DNA from: Psococerastis gibbosa
Lineage: Eukaryota > Arthropoda > Insecta > Psocodea > Psocidae
Reading direction: 5' to 3'
NCBI GenBank assembly: GCA_963971405.1
Contig: OZ020484.1
Location: 19,592,001-19,656,000, forward strand
Length of the DNA stretch: 64,000 nt
Shown here: positions 52,871-63,612 of the stretch, piece by piece
Numbering within the stretch: position 1 is the stretch's first letter
How the letters are laid out: each line of letters begins with the position of its first letter
The notes under the pieces: model-generated
Database searches by the model: none
What the model was told of the DNA's origin: nothing
Seen by the model: the letters and a program-made list of their open reading frames with translations, nothing else
Translations under genes and position numbers: made by a program

Positions 52871-54325
52871 GTCACAAAATATTTGCGTCCCAGTTTTAAC
52901 CAATCAAATTAATTTATTAAGAAACAATTGTGAGTGTATTCGAACGTTCTATAAAACTTGGCCTACTATTGGCTGCCTGTTTTGAAGTCAACATTCATAT
53001 TCAAAACAAAAACAACGCAGCAGTAATGAGTGGGTTTTTCATAAACAAAAATGATAAAAATTATTTATTATTTCTATCTTTACAGCAATACCTACTTTAC
53101 TAATAAAATAAGTTCAGTTGTTGGATTGAAAACTTCACACTGTACTACACATTATGTTAAGTACAGTAGGCCTACAATAATACTTCTAAAAGGTAAGTTA
53201 GTAATTTATATTCAACCCTTTAATTCTTCTTAAAATGTTGTATGTGTTGCATTGTTGCCGTCTTGTAGCCAAATTAAGTCACTTAACACACCCCCCAAAT
53301 ACACCTGAGTACAACAAGTTACTGTACAGTCTACGAGAAACATTTTTAAGCCTTTGCATGCATGGGGCTTGCGAAGTAATAATTTGTGACAGTGACTTCC
53401 CTCTATAGGCCCACTGCAGCATACATTAACTAAAACAAAATAGGTTGTCTTATTTTAATTGGTATGTATCGGTAGGCTAATATTATTGACATTTTTCAGA
53501 TTTCGAGGAACAGGAGCAGAGGAGGCTTCTCGTCCCGCCAAAGAAAATGTTGAAGCAAGGAAATTCGAGTGGAAACTTTAAGGCAATGCAAGACAATTCC
53601 AGAAGGAAAAAGCCAAAAATATTATAGCAGTGTTCCTTCGTCTTTACTGTCAATTACTGTTTATTTGTTATTACATTAATGTTATTGCATTATGCAGTAT
53701 TTTAAAAGCCTTTATCATGGAACTCACCTTGAGTTTTCACTTGTCACCCATGGCTTACAGAGTCAAAAGGAAGGGAACATGGTGGGTGTCACCGTATTGC
53801 GTAAGTGAGGAACTACCTGTCTAAATAAATAGGGGTTGTGAAAATGTCCAATACATAGTCTACTGTGACAAGTATGCTTAATGAACACGACGCAAAGACG
53901 TTTTTTGCCACTTTCCTCATACAGGGTTTTGGTTTAAAATGTTAAACCCCCAGTGGCCTGGACGAAAAGGCCCTAATGAAAGCTTGCCGTAACGTAAAGT
54001 ACAGTACTCTTTCTAAACTCATGTTGGAACATAGTTTGAAGTATTGTATGTGATACTTCCATACATTAATACATACTGCGTAGGATACCACGAGCTTTTT
54101 TTTTTAATATTCATTGACCATTGTACTGTAGATAGGCCTAGGTGTGCGAATGATACAAAAAACTAGTTGGTTTCATTAAATTTGGGTCATTATGGATTTA
54201 TTAATATGAAACGACACATTAAATTTATATTGACTACTACATTTCAATTTTTAAATTTGTGCGGGAAACACCCAAGCGCTACCAAGTGGCCAAAATCCGA
54301 AAGTGGGACGCAAATATTTTGTAAC
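52871..54325. mobile_element. 1.46-kb element with ~26-bp terminal inverted repeats (candidate)
   Basis: The left end GTCACAAAATATTTGCGTCC and its inverted partner GGGACGCAAATATTTTGTAA at the right end match over about 26 bp with about three differences. The interior is AT-rich and includes an exon-like frame at 53501-53629. There is no obvious target duplication. It is either a non-autonomous DNA transposon or a chance-flanked gene fragment. Confidence 0.55.
53501..53629 (+). CDS. Exon-like terminal frame inside the 1.46-kb TIR element
   Basis: A strong polypyrimidine-acceptor (ACATTTTTCAG at about 53490-53500) is followed by a frame open to a TAG at 53627. It reads FEEQEQRRLLVPPKKMLKQG, NSSGNFKAMQDNSRRKKPKI, then L and stop. 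The basic C-terminus looks like a nuclear protein tail. The next AATAAA is at about 53825. No ATG exon could be linked with confidence (an ATG at 53026, MSGFFINKN, is one candidate). Family unknown. Confidence 0.35.
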
Positions 54326-54656
54326 TTCGATCCTGAGATTTCATAAAAAAAATCACAAAGCCCTGAAATACTGCATCCTATGTATAAGCATAGGGATGCC
54401 AGTCTGCTTATTTCGATTGAAAGGCTATGTAGAATTCTTAAAATAATTCTTTATAGATGTATTCTGCTAATACATTTAGCATATGCACCTGTACATAAAG
54501 AACCAAGCATTACTGGGAAAATAATTTTTGAATTCTAAATATTATGAAGTAAACAAAAACATTTGCTGTTCACCAGACTCAATCTATACGTACAGTAGGT
54601 ACCTATCGTGGATGAAATTAAATTTAAGAAATAAAATACAGTAAGATCCGCAATCG

Positions 54657-54835
54657 ACTTCGATGGCCAGGTGGTAACGTGCTTGCACTTGTGCGAGTCT
54701 TTACACGCCATGCAATCGGAGACGTGTCGTACTCATCACGGGTAATAACCTACAGAGGCGACTGAAAAGGTCAATCGGATACATTCATTAAATTGTTTGT
54801 ATGCGATTTAACTTTTTAAAAAAAAAAAAAAAAAT
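54657..54835 (+). repeat. SINE-like family S2, near full length
   Basis: Starts CGACTTCGATGGCCAGGTGG, has the A-box-like GGCCAGGTGGTAACG, then GTGCTTGCACTTGTGCGAGT, CACGCCATGCAATCGGAGAC, GTGTCGTACTC, CCTACAGAGGCGACTGAAAA, GGTCAATCGGATACATTC, ATTAAATTGTTTGTATGCGA and an A15 tail. A poly-A tail and multiple copies indicate a retroposon. A B box is not obvious, so the promoter type is unsure. Confidence 0.82.
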
Positions 54836-55451
54836 TCTTCAGTAAAAAAACACTATGAACAAAACTGGTCAGTAAATAATCCTACAAAACCTCCCCGAGC
54901 ACCAATTCATAAATAAAATACCCATACCCGTGGAAGTTGTGGAGCGAAAATGTTTCGGAAATACCAAATAAAATGACTAAGGAAAACTTTCTCTAGAAAC
55001 CAAATAATGAATTATCCTAATTCCGACTAGAATACAATTGTTAGGTCCGGCCAGCCGAAGACTGGGTGGGGAAAGGGGATCGGGACAAACTCGAAGATAA
55101 GGGCTGGAGGGAGGGACGAGGGGAGTCGGGTGGAAGGCGGGGGGGGGGGGGGGGGTACAAATTGCAGAAGAAGATTTCAATGGCTGACAGAGGCCACCGT
55201 TCATAAACCATTACAGTCCCATCGTCCCATTTCTAACTTGTGTCCTCAGCACGCTTTCAACGACCCTTTATTGCACAAGGGATTACATCTTTCTCTGATA
55301 ATTTTGTTTCAGGTAGAATTACTAGAAATTGGGTTCGGGCGACCCCCCCCCCTCCCCCCCCCCCCCCCACGGCATTGAGGAGGAAGAAGAAGAATTATCA
55401 GAAAGAGTGGTGAGTAGACAAGAACGCCCATTTCCCGGGCCCATGAGTATG
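54836..55451. other. G- and C-tract region, no gene
   Basis: Purine-rich 55040-55155 ends in G18, and pyrimidine-rich 55343-55370 has C8TC-type runs. The two tracts could face each other in a hairpin around 55150-55345. No gene. Confidence 0.4.
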
Positions 55452-55678
55452 TTTGGCCTTGACTCGTATCTGTACTTGGTTAAGTCATGCTTTCGCCTGT
55501 TTCATTGCGTCAATGGTAAGCTTGTCCATTATCGCTTGTAGCCGGTGTAGGTTGACATCGAGGACGTATCCCAGTTTGCCAATGGCCAAAAATGCATACG
55601 GAAACAATACAAATCATGTCCGAAATCCATGGGGTCGTTGGCATTGGACAAGGGACCTATGTGTCACACTATAAGTAC
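55452..55678 (-). repeat. Dispersed repeat R3, best-preserved copy (minus)
   Basis: GACTCGTATCTGTACTTGGT, TAAGTCATGCTTTCGCCTGT, TTCATTGCGTCAATGGTAAG, CTTGTCCATTATCGCTTGTA, GCCAATGGCCAAAAATGCAT, ATCCATGGGGTCGTTGGC and CCTATGTGTCACACTATAAG. It shows the full length of about 230 bp. Confidence 0.85.
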
Positions 55679-57151
55679 ATTATCACTTCTATACTATAAA
55701 ACATTTTTATAAATAAATGATTAACCTATTGTAGGCTATATATTGAAATGGATAATCTAAAAAATATTTAAAAACCGTGTGCTTATTTCAGATTAATATT
55801 TACAAACGCTTTCCTACAGTCTTTTTGTCATCAAAATACCCTGTACAATGTATTTCCTGGTATTCGAGCAAAGAAATGTTTGGTATCGAATCGAAAGGTG
55901 TAACAATGACATTCTGAAACGAGTTTTCTAACACAGGGGTTCAGTTGTCAACCATTTTTTTCCAGCCAACAATTAAAATTTATAGTCAAAATTTAAAAGC
56001 AATTTTTCCTTTTCCTGCTCGAATAAACAAGTTAATTTTAACTAAAACAATTGTTAAGCTGGAACAATTTCAAATTATCAATGAAGCGTAGAGAGAAGGA
56101 ATACAGTTTAAATATTATCAAGAAAAAAAATTACTAAGAAAGAGAAATTTTATCGGTGTACCTTCAAAACCGATGGTGCTGGCTCGGGGAACCAGTTAAC
56201 TAGGGAAATTATGGTAATCACTAAAGAACGTTATGTTTATTGAGGATCGACCACCAATTCCCAATGAGCAGTCAGTCAGCCGCGATTAATTGCTATGATT
56301 GCTAATTTCCCTGTAGGTAGGACTGAGGTTTCCCCCCGATCTGTGAGCAATCTCATTTCAGGGAAAATTATTGGAATAGAAAAGGAATCAAAGGATTCAA
56401 TTTTGACAGCAGCAAATTGAGAAGTATCTCAAGGACCCGAGCACAATACAGTTTGAATCTGATTGGCTGACCAACATTTCGGCCAGCCTGGGGCATTTCA
56501 TTTATACAATATACTGTAGGTCTACGCTAAATTACTCATACTGACAGCTATGCTGCATTACGTTAAAATGTCAGATTGGTAATAATAAATAGTTGGTTTC
56601 TCCTTTGTAAAAAAAATTCCACTGTAGGTATTAATAAATCCTTGGAAGCTCATTAAGACTTGAAAGTTATTTTTTTTTCAATTAAGTAACAGTTGACAAT
56701 TGACAGACATGAAACTAGAGAGTCTAAATTGAATAATAATTTATTTGTATTAATAGCTAAAGAGGGCATGCCAGAATCGAGGGGAGTGGAGGCATCTCAC
56801 TCACCCCAATACAAAGCTGCAATGTTCCTCTTTCGATGCTAAATAAATCACTCAAATCGAAATATTAGCAAATATTATAAAATCTTTTCAATTAGCTATT
56901 TATCTATTTCTATTAACAAATCTTCTCCTTTTTTGCAATAGTATATAGCTATCCATTTGAGGCATACATGTTATTGAATTTAGTCTAGTATGGTATGTTC
57001 CCTCCCCAAGCACATTCTTAGGAACATTTGGGGTGGGGAATTGACGATAAGTATCCTGTACATTGATAGAACTATTCGATTTTGTATTACTAAATTATAC
57101 ATTTGAAAACAAAACAAAAATCTATGCCAACCGGCTATAACTTTAAGCAGA
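55679..57151. other. Intergenic, no gene seen
   Basis: No repeat family and no convincing reading frame. 56160-56480 has balanced composition (GTCAGTCAGCCGCGATTAAT) and could be conserved non-coding DNA, but this cannot be judged from one sequence. Confidence 0.35.
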
Positions 57152-57230
57152 AGAACATGAAGAGGTCAATCGGATACATTCATTAAATTGTTTGTATGCG
57201 ATTAACCTTTAATTTTAAAAAAAAATGTAA
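57152..57230 (+). repeat. SINE-like family S2, 3' fragment
   Basis: GAAGAGGTCAATCGGATACA, TTCATTAAATTGTTTGTATG, CGATTAACC, ending in an A-rich tail. 5' truncated. Confidence 0.85.
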
Positions 57231-57310
57231 TTTCTGATATTTTAGTATTTTTTTTTCAGTATACCTTACTGATAAATTTCAATCGATGCCGATGGCGGCG
57301 ATGGGACAGA

Positions 57311-57650
57311 TCCTAAGTTGTTGTTGTTGTTGTTTCCAACGCCTGCTTTCAGCATTTCTGTTTTAAGCAACCCTGTCAGCCTGGCGGGGGGAGTGAGTTT
57401 GTTATCTTGAGGCACCCTAAGGGCAGACTCTTTCACCTCGGGGAAGGGGGAGCTGACTAACAGGGTGGACCTCCTGATTATAGTGGATTCCGAACCTCTT
57501 GGGGAACATGTCACACGATTAAATCGGAGGTGACCAGGACTCGACTTATACTGCCTAAGCGCGTTATCATGTCCCACCAGGTTCCCCTGCCAACGCTGTG
57601 CACACTACCAAGTTGCCGCAGTTTGAAACATGCTCTGCTCTAATGGAATC
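57311..57650 (-). repeat. Retroposon-like repeat R5 with (AAC)n tail
   Basis: On the minus strand it reads CACACTACCAAGTTGCC (as complement), GCGCGTTATCATG, GATTATAGTGGATTCCGAAC, GAGGCACCCTAAGGGCAGAC, GCCTGCTTTCAGCATTTCTG and finishes with (AAC)6 at 57311-57331. The short-repeat tail at one constant end suggests target-primed retrotransposition. Copies also lie at 26255 and 60480. Confidence 0.78.
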
Positions 57651-58892
57651 AACATGGTAAGACCGTTGGCTTTGTGTCTATAAGGAAGTAAAAATGTACT
57701 CTCTACTCCTTACCACTTTTCTATCGCAAGTTAAACTTGAGCCGATCATAGCTTTGCCATTTCAACATCCTAAAAACTTTTTTTAATTAAATTTTTGATT
57801 GTTCCACTTGAACAATGGCACTAAAGGAACCCTCATTTGGATCCTACTTACCCCAAAACAACATTGAATAGACAGCTAAATTGCAATTTTTGGCACATTC
57901 ACACTGCTGATAATTTCAGGACATCCCAATTCTGTAACCACCATTAATTAAATAAACTGACAAAATTATGTTTACTCGCAGGGCAAGATCCGATTTCAAT
58001 CTTTCAAACAGAAGAAAATTCAATGCTAAACCTAAGTACTAAAACAAATAAAAGGGAAGCCTGGTGGGAATTGTAAAGCAGCCAATTGAAGAAAAAAACG
58101 GGAAATCGGCGAGCCTCGCTAATTAAATCAATGAAGCTGGCCTGGTTGAGTTTCCCTAGCTACGTGAGGGGGAGGGGGGGGGAGGAATAGGGGAACCTGT
58201 TTAAAAACAAACACAGATCGCGTTCCCCCCTGTCCAGATTGCTCCAACAAACTTTCCCCCCTTCCCTCACCATAGCTCTCGAATGGATTATTGCCTTCAA
58301 CTGCTTGTTTAGCGAGGGAAATCTTTATAAGTGCAAGGGAGTTTCAATTTAAAAGGGAAGGTTTGCATAGTAATAAATCAATTTCTCTTCGTCACAGTAA
58401 TAACGCGTTCGTTCGCAAGTAAAGAGAGTTCGGCTCATATCGTCAAGAATTTTCTAGAACTTTATAAATAAGCACGTATGATAGGTTTTTTTGTGTCGCA
58501 CTTACACCCCCTCACGCTGCGCACGCGGCACTAAGCGGGAAGAGGAAGAAGGAGGGTCACCATTATATTTATGCATGTACAGTACTTGGATAGCCTATTT
58601 ATTGTGCGTCAAATAAATAATTTATTGTCCTTTATGTACAACGTTGCAAATCAAATCAATGTCAAATTATATTTTCCATAACGCAATTACAGCAAAGGAT
58701 GTCGTCATTTAAATACAAATAATAATAAATTGAGAAAATAAAACAGTTGAACGCAATTGAGCACAAGCAAAGATTTACCATATATAGCCCTATTACGTAG
58801 GAATAGGAAGGGTGCTCCATGACTTAGGTTATTGAATAAAATGCACCGTACAACAAATACTGTATATCTTTGGTGCGTTCTTAAAATATTGA
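57651..58892. other. Repeat-poor island, candidate non-coding conserved sequence
   Basis: About 1.2 kb with no match to any repeat here and no frame. It has words such as CCACCATTAATTAAATAAAC, GGGAATTGTAAAGCAGCC, CGGGAAATCGGCGAGCC and TCGCTAATTAAATCAATGAA. Homeodomain-type ATTA/TAATTA cores and a uniform composition would fit a developmental enhancer, which is only inference. Confidence 0.25.
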
Positions 58893-59091
58893 CTTTTTTG
58901 TTCTGTTACTAAGCCAACCTAGCGGAGTTAGGGCTATAAAGCCCTCTCATACACTCAACTAGGAAGAGTCGGGATCACCTGCTTTACATGACCTCCGAAG
59001 CATGGCCAGAAAATGTAGCAACTGACTGTGGGACTCGCACCACCTGCTTTCGGGTGAAAGTTGGAGTCTGTACCACTACTCTACATACCTT
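58893..59091 (-). repeat. SINE family S1, near full length, minus strand
   Basis: Plus-strand reading: GTTACTAAGCCAACCTAGCG, GAGTTAGGGCTATAAAGCCC, GCATGGCCAGAAAATGTAGC, GGACTCGCACCACC (altered B box), CGGGTGAAAGTTGGAGTCTG and TACCACTACTCTACAT. The tail is short. Confidence 0.9.
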
Positions 59092-59112
59092 GAGCGTGCG
59101 TTCATTGGCCAA

Positions 59113-59312
59113 TGGTGGATTCACGGGGGGGGGAGGGGGGAGAGGGGGAGGGGGTCTGGGGGGACATGACCCCCCCCCCCTAAATGAGTAAACTTATAAG
59201 ATACCTAGTAAAAACAAAAAAGAATAAAACTCAACTTTTCAACAAAAAAAATTACCTTTAAACTTACAAAACTTGTACCCCCCCCCCCTCAAATTTTTGC
59301 CTGGATCCGCCC
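59113..59312. mobile_element. G-tract MITE with GGATCC-type ends
   Basis: Left TGGTGGATTCACGGGGGG and right CCCCCCCTCAAATTTTTGCC, TGGATCCGCCC are inverted (GG.GGATYCA). Long G and C runs lie just inside both ends. It is similar to a widespread group of short elements with GGCGGATCCAGG ends. The target duplication is unclear (TTGGCCAA against TTGGATCG). Confidence 0.6.
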
Positions 59313-60479
59313 TTGGATCGACAGTGGCTGCAATAGAATAACTTGAACCCAGAAAACTTTTGATGCTCAGATGCTCAATATACGTAGTCTACAGGCAAAT
59401 AAGCCACTTGCAATTCATTTTTTCCACAACATTTAAAAAGTTGTCGCTTCTTCCATTTTCTATATGAAACCTAGGGCTTAAATATGTACAGTTTTTTCAA
59501 AGTTCCTGATAAGGCTGATAAAAGCTTCAACTGTCGTCGCATGCTCCCTCCATTAACAGAGATGTTGAATTACAGCGCCTGAAAATGGGCTCCCCAGTCC
59601 CCTTAAACAATGACTAGAAGGCTCGTGAGTAATGATCGCCCCCCATAACGATCCACCGTGGTGCAGAAAGAATGCGAATAAATGACTAATCCCGATTTAG
59701 CGTTCTAATAGTGGCTATTAATCCGGCTTAAGGGAGACAAATTCGCTCCCTACGACTGTGACGCATGATCGACATTTGTTTTTAAAAAACTGGCTTTCGT
59801 CAGATCTCGCGGCCCTGCCATTTCCGCTCCTTTTCCCATTCATTTCAATTGAAAAGGCATTGTGCTGAGGGATGGGGAAAAGATGGGAGTGGGTAGGTAA
59901 TTTGGGGATCCAAACTTTCAAAGCTAACGACCGGCTCTCATTTCTCAATGGTAGAATGAGACTTGTGCATGAGTCATCGAATTTTGCTGTGTCTCCAATT
60001 CTATACGATGATTTGTTAGGCGAGAGACCCTAATTTGGCGTGAAAGGAATAAAAGTAATGAGAACGTTTATTTGCCTAAAAAGACACATCTGGTTTTAAT
60101 AGGACTATCCTTGAAAATTCAAAATACACATCCTAATGCGGTTGAGTAGGGAAAGTTCTGGGTTTACCATATTTATGCTGAAATGGCGAATTGAAAACCT
60201 GGGTGTAAAATACGCCTAATGGGGTTTAAAAAAATTTAATTAATATATTGTACTTCATAAATAGGAAGATATTTTACAAGTGAAAGCATATAAATAAATT
60301 CTTAAATTAATTATCTAAAAACTCGTTAGCAAAATACCAACCATCATAAAATTTTTAGTATCATTTAATGATACTTTTAAGTGTATACAATATACCGATA
60401 TAAGGATATGACCTTTTCACGGACAAAATATTGTGTTAACTTATTGTATTGTACATGAAACCACGAAAAAACCAGGGTA
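59313..60479. other. Repeat-poor island, candidate regulatory DNA
   Basis: 59420-60150 has no repeat match and no coding frame. It contains TGGCTATTAATCCGGCTTAA (a TAATCC core), AATGACTAATCCCGATTTAG and CATTTCAATTGAAAAGG. Regulatory potential is a guess. Confidence 0.25.
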
Positions 60480-60690
60480 CATTTTTCACTAAACCAGTTG
60501 CACAGTGATCGATGAACTAATCGTGTGACTTCACTGTGTTTCCCAAGTGGTTCGGAATCCACTATAATCAGGAGGTCCACTGTCCTATGGGCTGGCGTAT
60601 CAAGTCGGGGTCGCTCTATGGGCCCAAATATGAGGCCCAAGTCGTTATTAACCCGACGAACACAACTACTACTACTACTACTACTACTAC
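60480..60690 (+). repeat. Retroposon-like repeat R5, copy with (ACT)n tail
   Basis: GTTTCCCAAGTGGTTCGGAA, TCCACTATAATCAGGAGGTC and CAC are the R5 core in the orientation opposite to 26255 and 57311. A private stretch with CTATGGGCCCAAATATGAGG follows, then (CTA)n at 60664-60690. Confidence 0.7.
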
Positions 60691-62862
60691 CAGGCGCGGA
60701 TCTAGAATGAGACCAAGGAGGGGGCTAAGATTATATACGACTAAAAAAGATCGATTGCAAAAAATTAAAAAATTGCCAATGTAAATTATAATTACTGAAT
60801 TAGGTTACGTTACGTTAGTTCAATTGGCGCCAAATTTTTAAAACTTCAAAACTTACAGCAGTATTTTTATGATTTTTATCTGTTGATTGGTAGTAGAGGC
60901 AATGAATTTTGTAGTTGTATAGTCAAAAATACAGTTTCATCTAGTGCAAAATCCGAACCTAATGGGGGGCCTGCCTACTACCGTACGCGTTTTTTGTAGA
61001 AACTAATTTCTCATTAAATACAATTAGAGCCATAAATGAGAGTGTAAGTATATGAAATGCTTCTCTACGTTTTGATACATGGCGTGTCCCCACACTAACA
61101 CCGTTTGGCCACATTTAAGGTTAGGTTTGGTCCACCCGTTATTCAAAATGTTAGCCAAATGGTGTTAGTCCTAGCAACATATATTATGTATTAAAATGTA
61201 GAGGCGCATTTTTTTTCTGCTTTCTGGCACGTCATTTATGACTCTAGGATCGGTATTTTATGGGAAATTCGGTTTGTAAAAAAAAAAAATTTCCTCTTAA
61301 ACACCAAACATGCAAGTTCATATTTCAGGTTAATTACTTTGGCTGACAGTTTCCAACTGCAATTAAGTACTAAAAGGGAACAATGAATTAATTGAAGCCA
61401 AGACTCCGTTTAGGTACCTAAAACTAGTTACAATGTCTCTAGTTTTCAAATTAACCTTATGGATAAAGCACACTGCAAGTACAGTAGCCAAAAGTTTTTG
61501 ATAATGAAAGAAGTTATATCAGAGCAAAAATTATTTTATTGAAAGGAAGCCTTACTAAAAAATTCCACACGAAAATGTTTTTAATGAAAAAGGGTGCTTT
61601 AACTTTTAATTAAAAACATTGATTTTTATAACATGCCAACAGCGTAAATTTTTATGTTAGCGCTTCGTAGGCTTTGACCGTACAATTGGTTTTGCTGTAG
61701 GCTAAGTTTCTTTGAATCTGAAACAATAAAGCGTTCGCTGATTAAAAGCAGTGGATTCTGCAAAATACCGGGTTAATTGTAGTTGAAGTAAGGTTCCCTA
61801 CTATAACAGCGTGTTTCAATTATCTTGGAAATGAGCATGGGCTGCTCTAATCCTTTTTAAACGATTTCCCTGTCTTCCAAACCAGTTTCATGCGAGTTGG
61901 AACATTTTTCACAGAGATAAGTAACGTCATGAAATATCGCGCTAACTTTTTAATCAGCGGGTGCAATGGGGCAAACGGATTATGACGTAAAGCATTTTAT
62001 TGCTTTTTACGTTTTAAAATACCAACAGTACCAAAGGAAAAAAATTACTGAACTGATAACGGAAATAAGTGTAAATTAACATAAATACATCCCAATGAAT
62101 GTTAATTGACCTACAACAATAAGAGCGAATTAAAAATTAAAATCACAAATTGCTTGTGAACTAAGATTAAAACTGTTCATTGGTGCATATGTTAGACGTA
62201 AACAAATGACATGTATTGGAGAATAAGTGTCCAGATGATACAAAGCTGCCATTTTCGCGACTTGTAATGCTTCTATTTCGAAACACAATAGCTTAATGAG
62301 CCTAAACAGTCTAGATACAGCAACTGCAGTGATTTGCCCTATTGGGATATTGTTATTGTCCTCTGGACCATTGATTTCTCAAGAGTGGTTGGAGCAGCCC
62401 TAAACCAGTGCATCGGAAAAATTGAGAAGAATAAAAGACATGACAGGATAATATAAGACGGAAAAGAGGTTGTTGATGATGAATGCGTAGGAAATGTGGG
62501 AGCTTTGTCAGTGTTGAGTGAGGGCATGTGATTTCCAGTCGATCAATACCCAACGTCTCCTTTCGGTTATGTGACAGGTTGCCAAGACTTTCCAAGAAAA
62601 TACCAAAAAGGAAAGGATGCCACAACAGAATTCTACAACGCCACATCATATGAAGTTTCTGCTGTAATGGAAAATCAGCCACAACTTGGCAATTTATTGA
62701 ATCATTATTATAATCTGTTAATTGTTAAGTTTGCTGCTTCTATTAATGTACGAAAAGTTATTGTATTTTCTGACCATCCTTTAGAGGGCATGTTAAGTGG
62801 ACGCTTCCGAGTCAACATAATTGAGGGTGAGAGATGGTTTTATTGTAACTAGTCCACTAGGG
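60691..62862. other. Intergenic, no gene seen
   Basis: 60692-60725 (GGCGCGGATCTAGAATGAGA, then GGAGGGGGC) looks like one end of a GGATCC-type MITE. At 61094-61109 and 61154-61169, ACTAACACCGTTTGGC faces its inverted partner (15 of 16), a small hairpin. Frames at 62353-62682 (minus) and 62571-62852 (plus) overlap each other and show no known domain. Confidence 0.35.
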
Positions 62863-63395
62863 CAGAGGTTCTCAAACTTTTTTCGTCGCGGACCCCTAAA
62901 TGATATGAAATTGCATGGCGACCCCCTAAATTCTACAATGCACTTTTTATTTCGATTTCCTTCCAAAAAAGAAATAGCCTTACAGACCATGGGCGTACGC
63001 AGGTATAGGAGCAAGGGCGGACAAGCCAGGAGGTGGATCCAGCGACCAATAAATATGATACCTCGACTTACTACCCCCCCCCCCTCTCCCCTGAGACAAA
63101 TTTTTCAAAGGAAACGGGTTTCCACGCATTCTTCTTACGACTCTAAAAAGGGGGCCCGAGTGTCTCCCCCGGAGGAAAATTTTTGAAATTGTAAGCAGAA
63201 AATGGTGGGTTTCTATCGGTTTTAGCCGCCAATCCTGTTCCCGCCAATCTTTCAAAAATATATAACTTAAATTACAAAAAAACCTTGTCATTCAATTCAA
63301 TTCTATCTAGTGTATAACTGGCAGACGAGACCACGCCGCGACCCACTTAGAAATTTTTAGCTTTGGGGTCGCGACCTACACTCTGAGAATCCCTG
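62863..63395. mobile_element. hAT-type MITE with perfect 8-bp target duplication
   Basis: Starts CAGAGGTTCTCAAACTTTTT and ends ACTCTGAGAATCCCTG, with subterminal GTCGCGGACCCC and GGGGTCGCGACC. Such ends are known from a broad animal hAT group. CACTAGGG flanks both sides (62855-62862, 63396-63403). Internal GGCGTACGCAGG near 62992 and GGTGGATCC near 63031 suggest a further MITE nested inside. Confidence 0.95.
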
Positions 63396-63447
63396 CACTA
63401 GGGAATCGAGAAAAATTTGGCAGAACGGGACTTTTTGTTAGAAATTT

Positions 63448-63612
63448 TTTTAGTTTAATCGCGTACAAACAATTCAATGAATGTATCCGATTAACCTCTT
63501 CAATCGCCACACTGAGTAACCTGTTAGGTACTTGGGTCGACACGTTACCGGCCGCAAGTTGTATAGAGACTCGCACAAGTACAAGCACGCTACCACCTTG
63601 CCACCGAAGTCG
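63448..63612 (-). repeat. SINE-like family S2, minus-strand copy
   Basis: Plus-strand reading: TTTAATCGCGTACAAACAAT, GAATGTATCCGATTAACCTC, TTCAATCGCCACACTGAGTA, ACCTGTTAGGTACTTGGGTC, AGACTCGCACAAGTACAAGC, ACGCTACCACCTTGCCACCG and AAGTCGCTTGAAC. It is one of the longest copies and has GGTAGCGTGC in the A-box position. Confidence 0.85.

Noticed and set aside
52871..54325. Assignment of the 1.46-kb TIR element to a named superfamily
   Set aside because: The ends and lack of a target duplication do not allow a choice.
57266..57577. 103-codon minus frame (SPRGSESTIIRRSTLL...)
   Set aside because: It is entirely within repeat R5 and its (AAC)n tail; the sister copies do not keep the frame.
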